Of a stretch of DNA of 64,000 nt, positions 28,568-40,455 are shown piece by piece. The stretch is taken from positions 3,552,001 to 3,616,000 of the forward strand of contig OX345643.1 of assembly GCA_947044365.1 (NCBI GenBank), given 5' to 3'. Positions within the stretch are counted from its first letter, which is position 1. Every line of letters begins with the position of its first letter. Source of the stretch: Petrosia ficiformis. Its lineage: Eukaryota > Porifera > Demospongiae > Haplosclerida > Petrosiidae. A program made the translations under genes and the position numbers. The notes below the pieces were generated by a model. The model was not told the DNA's origin and did not search any database. It was given only the letters and a program-made list of their open reading frames with translations.

Positions 28568-30215
28568 CAGAACAATACTGATGACTGTTGTATATTGTTG
28601 GAATTTCAACCCTTAGAGCATTGAACCTGTTTTTCACAATTCTTCCATTTTCCAATACTGGTGTTTCTATTGCAGAGAATTATTAATGAGATTCATAGGA
28701 TTATTAATGAGATTCATAGAATTATTAATGAGATTCATAGATCAAAGCCTAAACCCACAAGTGTATCAAGTGAAAAAGCTGTAGGGATATAAAAGGAAAA
28801 GCAACATAAGAATGTTAGCCTGGTCATTTGGGCTGTGGCGTGACTGCTCGTGTCCGGGGTGAGTATGTCATCGTTAGTGATGTTTGACGAGATCCTAGAT
28901 CTCAAGGTCAGTTGTTACGTACTTCGTGTACGGCCCTCTTTCGAGGGGGGACTGGGATACCGGCAAATGTTCCTCCCCATCAAATAAGCTATCAGTGACA
29001 CCAAATGACATCAGGCTATTTCAATTTTTTTTTTGCATTAATTTATTCAATAAACTTGATAACTAAACGGCCGGGAAATACGGATGAACTGAAAAAACTA
29101 AAAAACTTTTATTTATTTATTTTATTATTATTTTTTTTTTTTTCCATTGGCTTATTCAATAAGCTTGGTGACTAAATGCCAGAACAACACTGATGACTGT
29201 TGTATATTGTTGGAATTTCAACCCTTAGAGCATTGAACCTGTTTTTCACAATTCTTCCCCTTTCCAATACTGGTGTTTCTATTGCAGCGAATTATTAATG
29301 AGATTCATAGAATTATTAATGAGATTCATAGAATTATTAATGAGATTCATAGATCAAAGCCTAAACCCACAAGTGTAGCAAGTGAAAATGTTTTAGTCAT
29401 ATAAAAGGAAAAGAAACATAAGAATGTTAGCCTGGTCATTTGGGCTGTGGCATAGCTGCTCAGGTCCGGGGTGAGTATGTCATTGTTAGTGATGTTTGAC
29501 GAGATCCTAGATCTCAAGGTCAGTTGTTACGTACTTCGTGTACGGCCCTCTTTCGAGGGGGGACTGGGATAACGGCAACTGTTCCTCCCCATCAAATAAG
29601 CTATCAGTGACTCCAAATGACTTCAGGCTTTTTCAATTTCCTTTTTGCTTTAATAAACTTGATAACTAAAGGGCCGGGGAATGCCAATGAACTAAAGAAA
29701 TTTAAAAATTTTTTTTTTTTTTTTTTTTTAATGAGATTTATAGAATTATTAATGAGATTCATAGAATTATTAATGAGATTCATATATCAAAGCCTAAACC
29801 CACAAGTGTAGCAAGTGAAAATGTTTTAGCCATATAAAAGGAAAAGAAACATAAGAATGTTAGCCTGGTCATTTGGGCTGTGGCATAGCTGCTCAGGTCC
29901 GGGGTGAGTATGTCATTGTTAGTGATGTTTGACGAGATCCTAGATCTCAAGGTCAGTTGTTACGTACTTCGTGTACGGCCCTCTTTCGAGGGGGGACTGG
30001 GATACCGGCAACTGTTCCTCCCCATCAAATAAGCTATCAGTGACTCCAAATGACTTCAGGCTTTTTCAATTTCCTTTTAGATTTAATAAACTTGATAACT
30101 ACAGGGCCGGGGAATGCCAATAAACTAAAGAAATTTTAAAACTTTTTTTTTTTTTTTTTTTAATGAGATTTATAGAATTATTAATGAGATTCATAGATCA
30201 AAGCCTAAACCCACA
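28568..30215 (+). repeat. ~440-bp unit array, part 1 (three copies)
   Basis: Copies have the hairpin core GAGATCCTAGATCTC at 28889, 29501 and 29934. The first two are the long variant, 612 bp apart, with an extra segment that ends in a splice-acceptor-like TTTCTATTGCAG just before the AATTATTAATGAGATTCATAG subrepeats. The third begins the short variant. A fourth unit is cut at 30215 by the BEL/Pao insertion. Conserved parts, in order: 21-bp AATGAGATTCATAG subrepeats (1-3 copies), TATAAAAGG, CCGGGGTGAGTATG, three hairpins, CTTCAGGC, AATAAA, and a poly-T linker. Confidence 0.9.
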
Positions 30216-30499
30216 TGTTTGGTGTTAAGTGAGTGTTTTGTACTTATTTCATTAATTTATGTACTCTTGTACTGTGATGTCACATGTTTCATTTAACACT
30301 TCTATAATTATTTTTCTGGATCATTCCTTAGCACATGTAGGACCACATGTTATGTTCTAGAACATTCTAGACACTCGTTTTCTATAAATACTTTGTACAA
30401 TTTAGTTTTTTTTTTAGTGTGTCTGTGTGTATATTAATATCAACTTGGTTGTTATTCTTTTGATGATCTATTTTGGTAAATCTGAGTTAAGTCCTAACA
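30216..30499 (+). repeat. 5' LTR of the BEL/Pao element
   Basis: It starts TGTTTGGTG and ends CCTAACA. It contains a TATA-like TATAAATA near 30383 followed by a T-rich stretch, as expected for the U3/R region. It is the same length as the 3' LTR. Confidence 0.94.
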
Positions 30500-30503
30500 T
30501 TTT

Positions 30504-30521
30504 TGGTCCGCCGAACCGGAT
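30504..30521 (+). other. Putative primer-binding site
   Basis: Four bases after the 5' LTR the sequence TGGTCCGCCGAACCGG begins with the TGG that pairs with a tRNA CCA end. The primer tRNA was not assigned. Confidence 0.5.
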
Positions 30522-30634
30522 TTCACAAGATCATTCGCACTCTCATTGGCTTGTTCTCAGATAGTCTCTCGCATTTGGTTTTACTCACTGTTACAGCCCT
30601 CTATTTTGCCTGCTTCCACTTGAACTTTGCTGAC

Positions 30635-33600
30635 ATGGATGGTGAATCTTTACGCCGCGAAGTCTCCAAACTGAGGAAAAGAAGAGGAGTAGTACGAGCC
30701 TCAATTACTCGATTGGATAGCCGTATTAAAGAGTTGGAGGACGTCGCTGAGCAACCTGGAACCCCAGGTCACGCGCGGCAGTTAGCCATAAAACTTGAAA
30801 CTTTGGATTCCGAATTGAAGAACTACCACTTCCAGCTAATCGATCTTCTGGATGATGAGGATGAAGATTCTTTAGAAAAAGAACAAGAGATATTGGACAA
30901 ACATGACGACATTGTCGCCGAGTTGAACATGCGTATTGAACGTTTGTATTCTAAGGCCACACCCGCTGTGACTGACGACCACAGACTACTCTCTCGTAAG
31001 TTATCTTATTTGGAAGAAAGCACTTTCAATCTTCATAATACGGTAACTTCCCTACCTGAAGATGTTGATGATATATCTCTTTTGCAACAATATCAAGAGC
31101 AAGTAGCTGACTACAAAAGGGAATTAGCTGAACTGAATGGCAGATTACTAATGCTGGACGATGAAGAAGAAGTCCGTAGTTTATTCACCTCTCACTCAAA
31201 ACTTGAAAAAATGCTATTCGAATGCTCTCATGTGATCCGAAAGTTAATCAACTCATGCAGTCTAAGAACCAAATTTACCCCTACACCTGTTGTAGATAGT
31301 ACTTGTACTGGAGTTAAGCTCCCCAAATTGGAAGTCCCTACTTTTGATGGCAACTTACTCAACTGGAAACAATTTTGGGGACAATTTTGTGCTTCAGTAC
31401 ATGACCGCACCAACTTGTCTGATGCTGAAAAGTTGGTCTATCTTCAAAATTCTCTGAAGGATGGATCAGCTAAAAATGCCATTGAAGGTCTTTCTCGTTC
31501 TGGTGAACATTATACAGAAGCCATAGACTATCTCAAATCTCGTTATGATCGTCCTCGATTAATTCATCAGACCCATGTCAAGATGATAATCGAAACCCCA
31601 CCTCTTCGTGAGGGTAATGGTAAGGAGCTGCGTCGTCTGCACGACACCGTGCAGCAACACATTCGTGCTCTAAGGTCGATGGATTATGAACCTTCAGCTC
31701 CATTTATCACCTCTCTACTTGAGTTAAAACTGGACACTACCACCATGTTTGAATGGCAACGCCATACTCAATCTCAGGTCAACGTACCTCCTTTTCAGGA
31801 CCTTTTAGATTTTATTGACAGTCGTGCTCAAGCATCTGAGTCATCCATACCCTTAAAGAAATTTTCCAAATGGGAAACCTCTAATTTGAAGAGGTCATTT
31901 CCCACATCCAAACCAGTCACTTCATTTACTGCTAGCCATGAATCAGCAAGTCAATGTGTTCTCTGCAAGCCAGTGAAGCACCCCTTGTATGCCTGCCCCA
32001 AATTCAAGTCGCTGTCCCATGAAGGAAAACTATCCACTGTCAAGGTACATAACATTTGTGTTAATTGTCTAATGAAAGGTCACTTTGCAGTCAACTGCAG
32101 GTCACTTTACAGGTGTAGGAAGTGTCAAAAACCACATCACACACTACTACACACAGAGGCCCAGCCAAGATCGGAACCATCTACACCCTCATTTACACAG
32201 GAGGTCTCTTCCAATCAAGTGTCGTCGAATGCTGCTGTGAAGTTGAAATCCAATTCACTATTGATGACTTGTCGCATCTCAGTCGCTGCACCTGATGGGT
32301 CTTCGACACAAGCACGAGCTCTATTGGACAATGGTTCATCAGCCTCATTTATCTCAGAGCGTCTAGTTCAATCCCTGTGTCTTCCCTGTGCAAGGCAATC
32401 TGTAAACATCTCTGGAATTGGAGGTCACACTCCCATTTATCCAACTAAGTCAATTGCCAATTTCAAGATCACACCAATCTCATCCACAAAGGGGTCTATG
32501 AATATAACAGCAATAGTTGTCCCCAAGGTGACTTGTGATCTTCCAATACATCCCGTCCCCTTCAACTCAAAGTGGAATCACCTTAGAGACTTGGCTTTAG
32601 CAGATCCTGAATTTGGTACACCTGGTCGTATAGATGTCCTGCTAGGCAACGATATTTTTGTTGAAGCATTGCGTCATGGCCGGCGGAAGGGTCCTCCTGG
32701 ATCACCTATTGCTCTGGAAACAATGTTTGGTTGGGTACTTTGTGGAAATGCAGAATCTGACATCCTTCAATCCTCAGTTGCGACTCATCATGCACTGGTT
32801 GAATCAGGAGACGACATTCTCCGAAAATTTTGGGAAATTGAAGAATCTCCCACCAAGATCTCCAATCTATCAATGGAAGAACGAACGGTTTTACGCCACT
32901 TTGAATCAAACCATTTTCGTAATAAAGTAGGAAGGTTTGTTGTCCCCTTACCAAAGAGATCTGATGCCAAAACCCTTGGCGAATCTCGTTCACAAGCCGT
33001 TCGAAGGTTCCTCTCACTTGAGCGTTCTCTGAATGTTAAGGGACAATTTATAGAATTTGAAGCTGTAATGAAAGAGTATACGGACTTACAACATGCAGAA
33101 ATCGTTCCTGTGAATGACCTAGAGAAACCTCAACACATGGTATTTTACCTTCCTATGCATGCTGTTTATAAGCAGTCTAGCTCCACTACCAAAGTGCGTG
33201 CTGTATTTGACGCTTGAGCCAAATCATCCTCTGGTGTGTCACTTAATGACACCTTACTTGTTGGACCAACTGTTCATCCACCATTAGTTGATGTGTTACT
33301 TCGTTTCAGATTGCATCGTGTCGCTCTCACTGCAGATGTTAGTAAAATGTATCGAGCCGTTGAATTGACTAATGATGACAAGGATCTACATCGTTTTGTA
33401 TGGAGATCCAATCCCAGTGAACCCCTAAAGGATTATCGAATGACGAGACTCACATTTGGCATTTCTGCATCGTCGTTTGCTGCCAATATGGCTATTAAGC
33501 AGAATGCTATCAACCTAGCCCACGAATATCCACAAGCATCAGAAATGGTTGAAGAATTTTTTTATGTTGATGATTGTCTTACAGGAGCTGACAACAACGA

Positions 33601-35967
33601 AGATGCAATCAAGTTACATCACCAATTGCAAGCTCTCCTCTCCCGTGGTGGTTTTCATTTACGAAAATGGAATTCCAGTGAATTAGCAGTCTTAAAGAGA
33701 ATTGATCCTGGTGTTAGAGACTCCTATGAAGTCCTTACAATTTCTGGCTCTAAAGTGGGAATTAAATATAGATTGGGATGAATCGGTACCAACGTTCATT
33801 CAAGAGACTTGGTTACAATGGATATCTGAATTGCCATCTCTCAAAGGTTGTCATGTGCCTCGTTACTACTTCCCCAAAGATGTCACCATCACTTCTTTAC
33901 AGCTGCATGGATTTTGTGACGCATCCGAAAATGCATATGCTGGTGTCGTGTACCTACGTGGAGAAGATTCAGAAGGGAGAATTCATATTTCCATAGTAAC
34001 AGCTAAAACCAGGGTGTCACCCATTAAACGTCTTACAATTCCACGCCTTGAATTGTGTGGTGCTTATCTGTTAACTCAATTGCTTCATCATGTCAAAGAA
34101 GTATACAGAATGCCGTTATCTAATGTATTTGCTTGGACTGACAGCACAATTGTGCTCAATTGGCTCACTGGCACATCAAGGCGTTTCAAGACTTATGTGG
34201 GTAATCGAGTATCGTATATTGTAGATTGCATTCCTCCTAACCATTGGAGACATGTTAATAGTACAGAAAACCCAGCTGATTGCGCCTCTAGAGGATTATT
34301 CCCATCTGAATTAGTGAGTAATGAACTCTGGTGGAAGGGCCAAAAATGGTTGTACTTGGAAACCTCCAGATGGCCAGGTCAAGAAGAAATCCCTCGTGTT
34401 GAAGTGAGTGAAGAAGAAAGGGAGATTAGTCTGCTAACTACTTGTGAATTGGTGTTGCCTGTCATACCAGTAGATCGTTATTCTACCTTTCCTCAGCTTC
34501 AACGTGTCACTGCATGGATTTATCGTTTCATCAACAACTGTCGTGGTGGAAGAAACTCTACTACAAATCATCCATATTCAACTGTTGCTGAACTTTCTCA
34601 TGCTGAGAATTATTGGTTGTCTTACTCTCAATTGGAATCTTTTCCCAATGACATTGCATTGCTCAAATCAAATTGTAAATTGCCAAGCAACAGTAAATTG
34701 ATATCGTTGAATCCCTTTATTGATTCCTCACGTATTATGCGTGTTGGAGGTCGTCTAGGCAATTCTAAATTACCATACACAAGATTACATCCAATTGTTC
34801 TTCATGCAAAGCATCCCATAACGAAACTAATCCTCAGATCAGAACATATTCGTCTGCTTCATGCTGGACCTACCCTTATGATATCCTCAATTTGCCTTCG
34901 TTTCCATATTATCAATCTTCGAAAGGCTGTTCGCTCGATTACTCGTCAATGTGTCATTTGTAGACGCCATGCTGGTGAGACTCTCACTCAATTACAAGGG
35001 CAACTACCTTCAGAACGTGTAACTCCAGGCACTGTTTTTGAAACCGTTGGAGTGGACTATGCGGGTCCAGTTTACATTAAGCATGGCTATGTCAGGAAAC
35101 CCACTGTTGTTAAAGCTTATATATGCGTTTTTGTTTCGTTAACAGTTAAGGCAGTTCACCTGGAATTGGTCTCTGATCTCACTAGTGAAGCATTCATAGC
35201 TGCATTACGTCGTTTTGTTGCCCGTAGAGGTTATCCTAACCTCATTTGGAGTGATCATGGGACAAACTTTGTTGGAGCTAATCATGAACTAAAGATTTGA
35301 ATTCCTGAAAACTGAAATTGCTCAACGCAAAATTTCTGAATTTTGTGCATCAAGAAGTATAGAGTGGAAATTTATCCCTGAACGTGCTCCACATTTCGGT
35401 GGATTGTGGGAAGCGGCAGTAAAAAGTATGAAAACCCATTTGAGACGGGTAATCACACCTGATGTAAAGTTGACTTTTGAGGAAATGACCACAGTCATAG
35501 TTCAAATTGAAGCTTGTTTGAATAGTCGTCCGTTAATCCCTGTGAATTTTGTTAATGATTGTGTGACAGATATACTCACTCCAGGACATTTTCTGGTTGG
35601 CCAATCACTAACCACACTTCCCGATAACCCATCCTCTAGTATTTCATTGACCTTGAAACATCGTTGGCATTTGTGCCAAAATCTCACTCATCATTTTTGG
35701 AGACGTTGGTCCACTGACTATCTCACAACACTCAACAAGTTCTACAAATGGTCTCATCCAACTAGAAACGTATCTGTCGGTGATATTGTGATATTGCGTG
35801 ACGAAGCTACATTTCCAACTAAGTGGCCAATAGCTAAAGTCGTTGAAATTCATCGTGGTAATGACAATTTAGTACGAGTTGTTACGCTGAAGACTGCCAA
35901 GGGAATTTACAAGAGACCAATCCATAAGATTGTACTACTGATTCCTACTAACTCTAAAGAACTGTAG
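30635..35967 (+). pseudogene. BEL/Pao Gag-Pol polyprotein, interrupted
   Basis: The first ATG of the long frame is at 30635. The frame is also open upstream into the primer-binding site. Order seen: N-terminal acidic coiled-coil region (to about residue 210); a DUF1759-like Gag segment from about residue 229; Cys/His clusters including CVNCLMKGHFAVNC near residue 474; an aspartic protease-like ALLDNGSSAS near residue 562, where the usual D-S/T-G reads DNG; reverse transcriptase with FFYVDD near 33560; RNase H-like segment (FCDAS, WTDST) at 33905-34150; integrase with an HHCC zinc-binding segment (34803-34967), core aspartates in GVDYAGP and SDHGTNF, and the glutamate in GGLWEAA near 35405; and a C-terminal DUF5641-like tail. 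Breaks are an in-frame TGA at 33215-33217 in reverse transcriptase, a frameshift between about 33700 and 33781, and another at about 35284-35300. It could be an inactive copy or partly assembly error. Confidence 0.93.
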
Positions 35968-36024
35968 ACATTATGGTATTTGTACCATCCTTTACTCTAT
36001 GACCTCCGGTCATGGCCGGCGGTA

Positions 36025-36308
36025 TGTTTGGTGTTAAGTGAGTGTTTTGTACTTATTTCATTAATTTATGTACTCTTGTACTGTGATGTCACATGTTTCA
36101 TTTAACACTTCTATAATTATTTTTCTGGATCATTCCTTAGCACATGTAGGACCACATGTTATGTTCTAGAACATTCTAGACATTCGTTTTCTATAAATAC
36201 TTTGTACAATTTAGTTTTTTTTTTAGTGTGTCTGTGTGTATATTAATATCAACTTGGTTGTTATTCTTTTCATGATCTATTTTGGTAAATCTGAGTTAAG
36301 TCCTAACA
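36025..36308 (+). repeat. 3' LTR of the BEL/Pao element
   Basis: It matches the 5' LTR along all 284 bp except two substitutions, one in the CATTCTAGACA-TCG region and one in the TTCTTTT-ATGATC region. It is preceded by GGCCGGCGGTA, the likely second-strand priming region, and followed by the CCACA duplication. Confidence 0.94.
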
Positions 36309-36646
36309 CCACAAGTGTAGCAAGTGAAAATGTTTTAGCCATATAAAAGGAAAAGAAACATAAGAATGTTAGCCTGGTCATTTGGGCTGTGGCATAGCTG
36401 CTCAGGTCCGGGGTGAGTATGTCATTGTTAGTGATGTTTGACGAGATCCTAGATCTCAAGGTCAGTTGTTACGTACTTCGTGTACGGCCCTCTTTCGAGG
36501 GGGGACTGGGATACCGGCAACTGTTCCTCCCCATCAAATAAGCTATCAGTGACTCCAAATGACTTCAGGCTTTTTCAATTTCCTTTTGCTTTAATAAACT
36601 TGATAACTAAAGGGCCGGGGAATGCCAATGAACTGAAGAAATTTTA

Positions 36647-36677
<31 letters not shown>

Positions 36678-37086
36678 AATGAGATTTAATAAATTATTAG
36701 TGAGATTCATAGAATTATTAATGAGATTCATAGATCAAAGCCTAAACCCACAAGTGTAGCAAGTGAAAATGTTTTAGCCATATAAAAGGAAAAGAAACAT
36801 AAGAATGTTAGCCTGGTCATTTGGGCTGTGGCATAGCTGCTCAGGTCCGGGGTGAGTATGTCATTGTTAGTGATGTTTGACGAGATCCTAGATCTCAAGG
36901 TCAGTTGTTACGTACTTCGTGTACGGCCCTCTTTCGAGGGGGGACTGGGATACCGGCAACTGTTCCTCCCCATCAAATAAGCTATCAGTGACTCCAAATG
37001 ACTTCAGGCTTTTTCAATTTCCTTTTTGCTTTAATAAACTTGATAACTAAAGGGCCGGGGAATGCCAATGAACTAAAGAAATTTTA

Positions 37087-37117
<31 letters not shown>

Positions 37118-37556
37118 AATGAGATTCATAGAATTATTAATGAGATTCATAAAATTATTAATGAGATTCATAGATCAAAGCCTAAACCCACAAGTGTAGC
37201 AAGTGAAAATGTTTTAGCCATGTAAAAGGAAAAGAAACATAAGAATGTTAGCCTGGTCATTTGGGCTGTGGCATAGCTGCTCAGGTCCGGGGTGAGTATG
37301 TCATTGTTAGTGATGTTTGACGAGATCCTAGATCTCAAGGTCAGTTGTTACGTACTTCGTGTACGGCCCTCTTTCGAGGGGGGACTGGGATACCGGCAAC
37401 TGTTCCTCCCCATCAAATAAGCTATCAGTGACTCCAAATGACTTCAGGCTTTTTCAATTTCCTTTTTGCTTTAATAAACTTGATAACTAAAGGGCCGGGG
37501 AATGCCAATGAAGTAAAAAAATTTTTAAACTTTTTTTTTTTTTTTTTTTTTTTTAA
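36309..37556 (+). repeat. ~440-bp unit array, part 2
   Basis: Hairpin cores start at 36443, 36882 and 37322 (spacing 439 and 440). The first copy is the right half of the unit split by the BEL/Pao element. The last poly-T linker ends in TTAA (37553-37556), which was used as the piggyBac target. Units differ mainly in linker length. Confidence 0.92.
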
Positions 37557-37571
37557 CTTTTACAGGACCAT

Positions 37572-37674
37572 TGTCACGAATTCGTGACACACGGAACATT
37601 GCACCTGGACCATTGTCACGAATTCGTGACATGTACGTTTCTATAAATAAGACCGTTGTCACGAATTCGTGACA
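37572..37674. promoter_or_regulatory. Three subterminal palindromes, possible transposase sites
   Basis: TGTCACGAATTCGTGACA, a perfect 18-bp palindrome, occurs at 37572-37589, 37614-37631 and 37657-37674 (spacing 42 and 43 bp), between the left terminus and the transposase start. A TATAAATA lies at about 37642. Regular spacing suggests protein binding, perhaps by the transposase. That role is inferred. Confidence 0.6.
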
Positions 37675-37876
37675 TAACATACAGTAATTACTCACCTCCA
37701 TTTCTTTGCCAATCTAAACTCCTCCTTCGTTTATATGACTATTTAGAACCCCTCCCAATGAAAACAATAAATTTATAAACACGAAGCGATAAAAATAAAC
37801 GCGCTATTACAAATTATATACAGCTGTATATACAGCTGTATACAGAACAAATTACACAGAAATATAAGATAATAGT

Positions 37877-39997
37877 ATGGCTGGAATCAGCAGAATAACT
37901 GTAGAGCAAGTCCTTGAAATGATATCCGATGATGAGATAGACATTGGAATGGATATTGAAGTTGGAAATGACAGTGATAGTAGTGACGATGAAGCAACAG
38001 GAGATATAAGTGATGACTTGATCGATGAGTTCGAAAATGATGAAGATGATAGTAGTGAAAGTGAAATCGATGAGGCAAATGGTGATGGAGGTGCAACAAC
38101 AAGTGGAAGGAGTGCCTTGGGACAATGGAGAAGTAGAGGTAGGGGAAATAGTACCAGTGGAAGAGGTAGAGGTCGAGGTAGAGGTAAGGGTGCAAGGACA
38201 GCTACTGGTAGAGGCAATCAAGAATTGGCAAAGACTTACAACTGGACAGCAGTTGGTACAGGTAAGTAAAAGACTGTTCCTTAGTAAAATAGTTATTATT
38301 CTGTGTTTGCAGATGATACAGCTCCAACCCACACTACATTTCGTGAGACACCTGGAAGCAATGTAGGTGGCTCTTGTCAGACACCAGAGGAGTGTTTCTC
38401 ACTGTTTTTTAGTGACGAGGTCTGGCAGTTCTTAGTTGACAACACAAATGAGTATGCTGCCAACAAAATTGGTGCTATGAAGGTTAGTAGGAAACTAGGA
38501 ATAAAGCCAACAAAACTTTAGTGTAACTGTCAAATTTTGTAGGTGAATCCACGGTCATTGTATAGCAACTGGAAGGATGTTACAGTTGACGAGATGAAGG
38601 GATTTGTTGGTGTGATCCTGAATATGGGTATCATACAGCTCCCAAACCTGAAAAATTACTGGTCCAAAAACTCCACCACAGAACTCCCATTCTTCAGAAA
38701 GGTATTCTCCCGAAACAGATTCTTTCAGATATTCGGTACACTGCATGCAGGAGATATTGATAGTACTGTCAGACGCCAAAAGATCCAGCCTCTCCTTGAC
38801 CTTCTTTGCCCATCATTTCAGGCAGCGTATACACCAGGCCAACATGTAGCAGTGGATGAGTCAGTCATTTCTTTCAAGGGTAGGGTCGGGTTCCTTCAAT
38901 ACCTCAAAGGGAAGCCAAATCCATGGGGAATCAAAGCCTTTGTACTGGCTGACAGTGTCTCTGGGTATATGCATAATTTATGCATTTACTTTGGTAGAGA
39001 GACACAACTCATTAGACCGGAGCTGCCCCACACAGTAAGGGTAGTTCTTACTCTTATTGAAGGACTTCATGACAAGGGTTACGATCTTTATGTAGACAGA
39101 TTTTACTCCAGTCCTTTATTGGCGACCGAACTAAAAAAAAAGGGATCACTATAACAGGTATTACACTAAACCGCACCCATTACCTTGTACAAATAGTATG
39201 TATTTTATGTACCTTTAGGAACTGTGCAATCCAACCGAAAAGGTCTGCCACTAGGTTTCAAATCAAAACAAAAACACCCCAGGGGTACAGTGGAGGCTTT
39301 TCGCTGTGACGATTTGCTAGCCTTGTCATGGTTCGACAAGAGGAAAGTTTTGATGCTTTCCTCCAAACATTCAGCTGAAATAACCCAGATTCAGACGAGG
39401 TGAGCATGACAACTAACCTACACGTACATAAAAAATTACAACACCAATATGGTTTTATATACACATACCTTTTACAGGTTTACCACCCAGCCCAAAGAAA
39501 AACCTGTGGTTGTTGTAGACTACAACAAATACATGTTGGGAGTCGACAAGTTAGATCAACTTTGTAGCTACTACAGTTTTCTCCATAAGTCCGTGAAGTG
39601 GTGGAGAAAAGTTTTTTTTTGGTTATTAGAAGTAGGTGTAGTAAATTCCTATGTCATCCACAAGGAGCAGTGTGCTAAACAGGGGAAACAACAAGTCACT
39701 CACCTTGGATACCGCCGTGCTCTTATCGATAGTCTGACTGAGCCATTGCGTAGAGTCTCTAGTGTCAATTCAGGAATGCGAGCACCACCCTCTATCGAAC
39801 GTCTTCAACTTGGTCAGCACTTCCTGCGCAAGGATGAGAAACGCACAGACTGTGTTGTATGCAGCGACAGGAATGGTGGTGGTCAAAGACATCTCACTCA
39901 ATATCACTGTAAGACTTGCAGTGATGATCCAGCTGTTTGCCCTACCGACTGTTTTCGCACCTACCACACAAAGAAAAACTTCAAGTCTATATCATAA
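37877..39997 (+). CDS. piggyBac-like transposase, five exons, one frameshift
   Basis: DDE transposase for TTAA-specific cut-and-paste. Exons are 37877-38261, 38313-38482, 38543-39157, 39219-39399 and 39478-39997, with GT-AG introns of 50-78 bp. Conserved parts: an acidic Asp/Glu-rich N-terminus, an SGRGRGRGRGKGA segment, then the PGBD core with AVDESVISFKGR, DLYVDRFYSS, SNRKGLP and the DYNKYMLGVDKLDQ motif, covering the expected three catalytic aspartates. A C-terminal cysteine-rich domain follows (CVVC, CKTC, CPTDC). The spliced length is 1871 nt, one short of a whole number of codons. The defect lies in a run of nine A at 39133-39141, after which the next frame continues correctly. This is either a one-base deletion or a homopolymer sequencing error. 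Otherwise the gene would encode about 623 residues. Confidence 0.92.
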
Positions 39998-40455
39998 TAT
40001 TTCCATATTATATCTATATATATATAATAGTGATATCATTCCTACCACACCTTTCTTTCTTTTCTAATATTTACATATATATATATATATATACAGGCAC
40101 ACATACAACTTACTATATATTATTTTACAATTATATAATTATAATATGTATGCATATTATACATATATATATTGACAGAGAACCTTACCGTGTTTCCTTA
40201 TAGTAACATCCATTGCGTGATTCTCACACTTGAACAGAAGCTCCACGTAGTAGATTTGACGATTCAGCTATAAAAACTTACCTTCCATTCCTCACTTTCA
40301 TATTGCGAGTACAAATGAAGCGGTATATATCTCATCGTTGGAAGTTAGGGACAATTCGAAAAACTTACCGTTTCTTCCCAAAAATTGCTGTCTCTTAGGA
40401 GAGATTACGTAATTTTGTGGGTGTGCGTATGAATTTAATTAGCGGTCCGTAAGGG

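Larger units (their letters stand above)
30216..36308 (+). mobile_element. BEL/Pao LTR retrotransposon, complete but with a broken ORF
   Basis: This 6093-bp element has two 284-bp LTRs (30216-30499 and 36025-36308). Each starts TG and ends CA, and by eye they differ at only two positions. The 5-bp target duplication CCACA is present at 30211-30215 and 36309-36313. The insertion lies inside a roughly 440-bp unit, at AAACCCACAAGTGTAGC. The internal part encodes one Gag-Pol polyprotein (30635-35967) in the Gag, protease, reverse transcriptase, RNase H, integrase order typical of BEL/Pao. Near-identical LTRs indicate recent insertion, yet the ORF has one nonsense codon and two frameshifts. Confidence 0.95.
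37557..40455 (+). mobile_element. piggyBac-type DNA transposon, near complete
   Basis: TTAA flanks both ends (37553-37556 and 40456-40459). The termini are imperfect inverted repeats: the left reads CTTTTACAGGACC inward, the right CCCTTACGGACC inward. The 2899-bp element carries one transposase gene (37877-39997). Three copies of an 18-bp perfect palindrome lie just inside the left end. An AT-rich microsatellite lies at 40008-40160, after the gene. Excising the element restores the TTTTTAATGAGAT junction and a 437-bp unit spacing. Confidence 0.95.

Noticed and set aside
30503..30634. TTG at 30503 as the BEL/Pao start codon
   Set aside because: It lies in the putative primer-binding site. The in-frame ATG at 30635 precedes the coiled-coil Gag start and is the more likely initiator.
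37814..38332. Minus-strand frames of 100-172 codons opposite the first piggyBac exon
   Set aside because: They are shadows of the acidic Asp/Glu and Arg-Gly repeats of the real plus-strand exon.
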